From JAFDWI01 sp964544305 (lineage in GTDB: Bacteria > Actinomycetota > Acidimicrobiia > Acidimicrobiales > Iamiaceae): a DNA stretch of 5,376 bases. Positions 4,674 through 5,376 of the stretch are shown piece by piece. Made by a program: the position numbers and the translations under genes. The notes beneath the pieces are model-generated. The model worked only from the letters and a program-made list of their open reading frames with translations. It was not told the origin of the DNA and searched no databases. Positions within the stretch are counted from its first letter, which is position 1; every line of letters starts with the position of its first letter. The stretch spans positions 1 to 5,376 of the forward strand of contig CAZJAZ010000086.1 in assembly GCA_964544305.1 (NCBI GenBank), written 5' to 3'.

Positions 4674-5376
4674 GACGCAACGCCTCCAACGGTGAAATTG
4701 ATGCGGCCCGCAATGCTGGGTACGACGCACCGACGACGGCAACACCAATCGCGAACGAGAGTGAGCGTACAAAGACGCTCGTTTTCCAGTTCGGGGTGAA
4801 GTAGCCACGCAACGACGAGAGATTTTGGAGCACGTTCACCGCTGCCCAGCCAAGGAGCAGACCAATCAGCGCGCCAACGACGCCCACCACGACGGCTTCC
4901 CCAAGAACCAGCCCAATGATTCGTTGACGCGCCCAACCGATCGAGCGCAAGACACCAAACTCGCGTATCCGCTCAAAAAACGAGAGCAGGGTGGTGTTCA
5001 GCACGCCGGAAATGGCAATAACCGCAGCGAGAATCGTGCCGCCGGTGTTCGCCGCATCCACCAGTGTGAGGGTGTTGTTATTGCGGCCGAAATCGGTCAG
5101 CGATGCGATCGGTGCATACTGCACAAACTTGTGTGCGATCTGTTTCTTCACCAACGGAACACTCGCGCTGCGCGTGACCTTGACAAACCCTAAGGTCACA
5201 TATCCGGGAACCTGATTTTCTGCTTGCAATGTTGAAAGTGGGAACATCATCGTCGAGTCGCCAAATGACACCCCGGTGCGATAGATACCGACGACTTTGC
5301 GCTTCTTTCCACCGATGGACAACGTATCGCCAACGCTCTTGTGAATACTTTGCGCCAACGCAAAGCCAAGCATCAC
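4666..5376 (-). CDS. ABC transporter permease, FtsX/MacB family, C-terminal part (N-terminus outside window)
   Basis: 236 residues remain; the frame is open to the window edge, so the first TM helix and most of the periplasmic domain are missing. Numbering from the edge, residues 1-105 are the end of the MacB-type periplasmic core domain (ALAQSIHKSVGDTLSIGG, then KVVGIYRTG at 27-35). Three membrane helices follow: about 112-133 (GGTILAAVIAISGVLNTTLLSF), 153-183 and 203-220. The cytoplasmic coupling motif FERIREFGVLRSIGW is at 134-148 and the family end signature YPALRAASISPLEALRRE at 219-236. The family works as a dimer with a LolD/MacB ATPase and transmits force to the periplasmic side rather than forming a simple pore. 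The stop overlaps the ATPase start by 8 bases (GTGAATGA). Whether a second permease or a membrane-fusion protein lies upstream cannot be seen. Confidence 0.9.
   Translation of the reverse strand: MMLGFALAQSIHKSVGDTLSIGGKKRKVVGIYRTGVSFGDSTMMFPLSTLQAENQVPGYVTLGFVKVTRSASVPLVKKQIAHKFVQYAPIASLTDFGRNNNTLTLVDAANTGGTILAAVIAISGVLNTTLLSFFERIREFGVLRSIGWARQRIIGLVLGEAVVVGVVGALIGLLLGWAAVNVLQNLSSLRGYFTPNWKTSVFVRSLSFAIGVAVVGASYPALRAASISPLEALRRE
4683..4687 (-). promoter_or_regulatory. Shine-Dalgarno site of the ABC ATPase gene (GGAGG)
   Basis: On the minus strand GGAGG lies within the permease's final codons, 9 bases before the GTG at 4673. It selects that GTG as the ATPase start and implies translational coupling with the permease. 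Confidence 0.7.

Noticed and set aside
4674..4808. 45-residue N-terminal extension of the ABC ATPase
   Set aside because: It lies fully within the permease end in another frame, has Ser/Arg-rich non-ABC sequence, and the GGAGG site points to the GTG at 4673.

Overview
The window looks like ordinary chromosome from a mid-GC actinobacterium. The strongest pointer is a decaprenyl-phosphoribose synthase tail followed directly by DprE1, the flavoenzyme of arabinan donor synthesis. An acyl-CoA/SDR-type dehydrogenase, possible leaderless starts and TANNNT-type -10 boxes fit this. The moderate GC and the style of MscL and DprE1 suggest an Acidimicrobiia-like environmental lineage rather than a mycobacterium, but this is inference and no ribosomal or other marker gene is present. 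Nearly every base lies in or beside a gene. I see no mobile element, CRISPR array, tRNA or rRNA, and no gene-free stretch over 300 bases.

Layout, left to right. (1) Bases 1-1519 (+): the end of a UbiA-family prenyltransferase (DPPR synthase type) overlaps by 4 bases a complete dprE1. Together they make the precursor of decaprenylphosphoryl-arabinose. (2) Bases 1524-1560: a hairpin separates dprE1 from the convergent mscL (-, 1556-1918). (3) A 46-base divergent gap leads to a HAD-IB phosphatase (+, 1965-2618). (4) This converges on a short-chain dehydrogenase of the 3-hydroxyacyl-CoA dehydrogenase type 2 kind (-, 2635-3411), whose terminator is embedded in the phosphatase's last codons. (5) A 124-base divergent control region leads to a small protein with a C-terminal J domain (+, 3536-4009). 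(6) The J-domain gene runs tail to tail into, and overlaps by 59 bases, a MacB/LolD-type ABC ATPase (-, 3951-4673). This is translationally coupled to the upstream FtsX/MacB-type permease (-, 4666-5376), which is cut by the window edge.

Only two groups are clearly functional units: UbiA with DprE1, and permease with ATPase. The HAD phosphatase could serve the dephosphorylation step between DPPR synthase and DprE1, but it is not in their operon and the link is only positional. The notable observations are a Ser at the DprE1 position that is Cys387 in M. tuberculosis (the covalent benzothiazinone target), altered pore-constriction residues in MscL, a terminator that doubles as coding sequence, and an antisense overlap of two C-termini. 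I found no convincing undescribed multi-gene system here.
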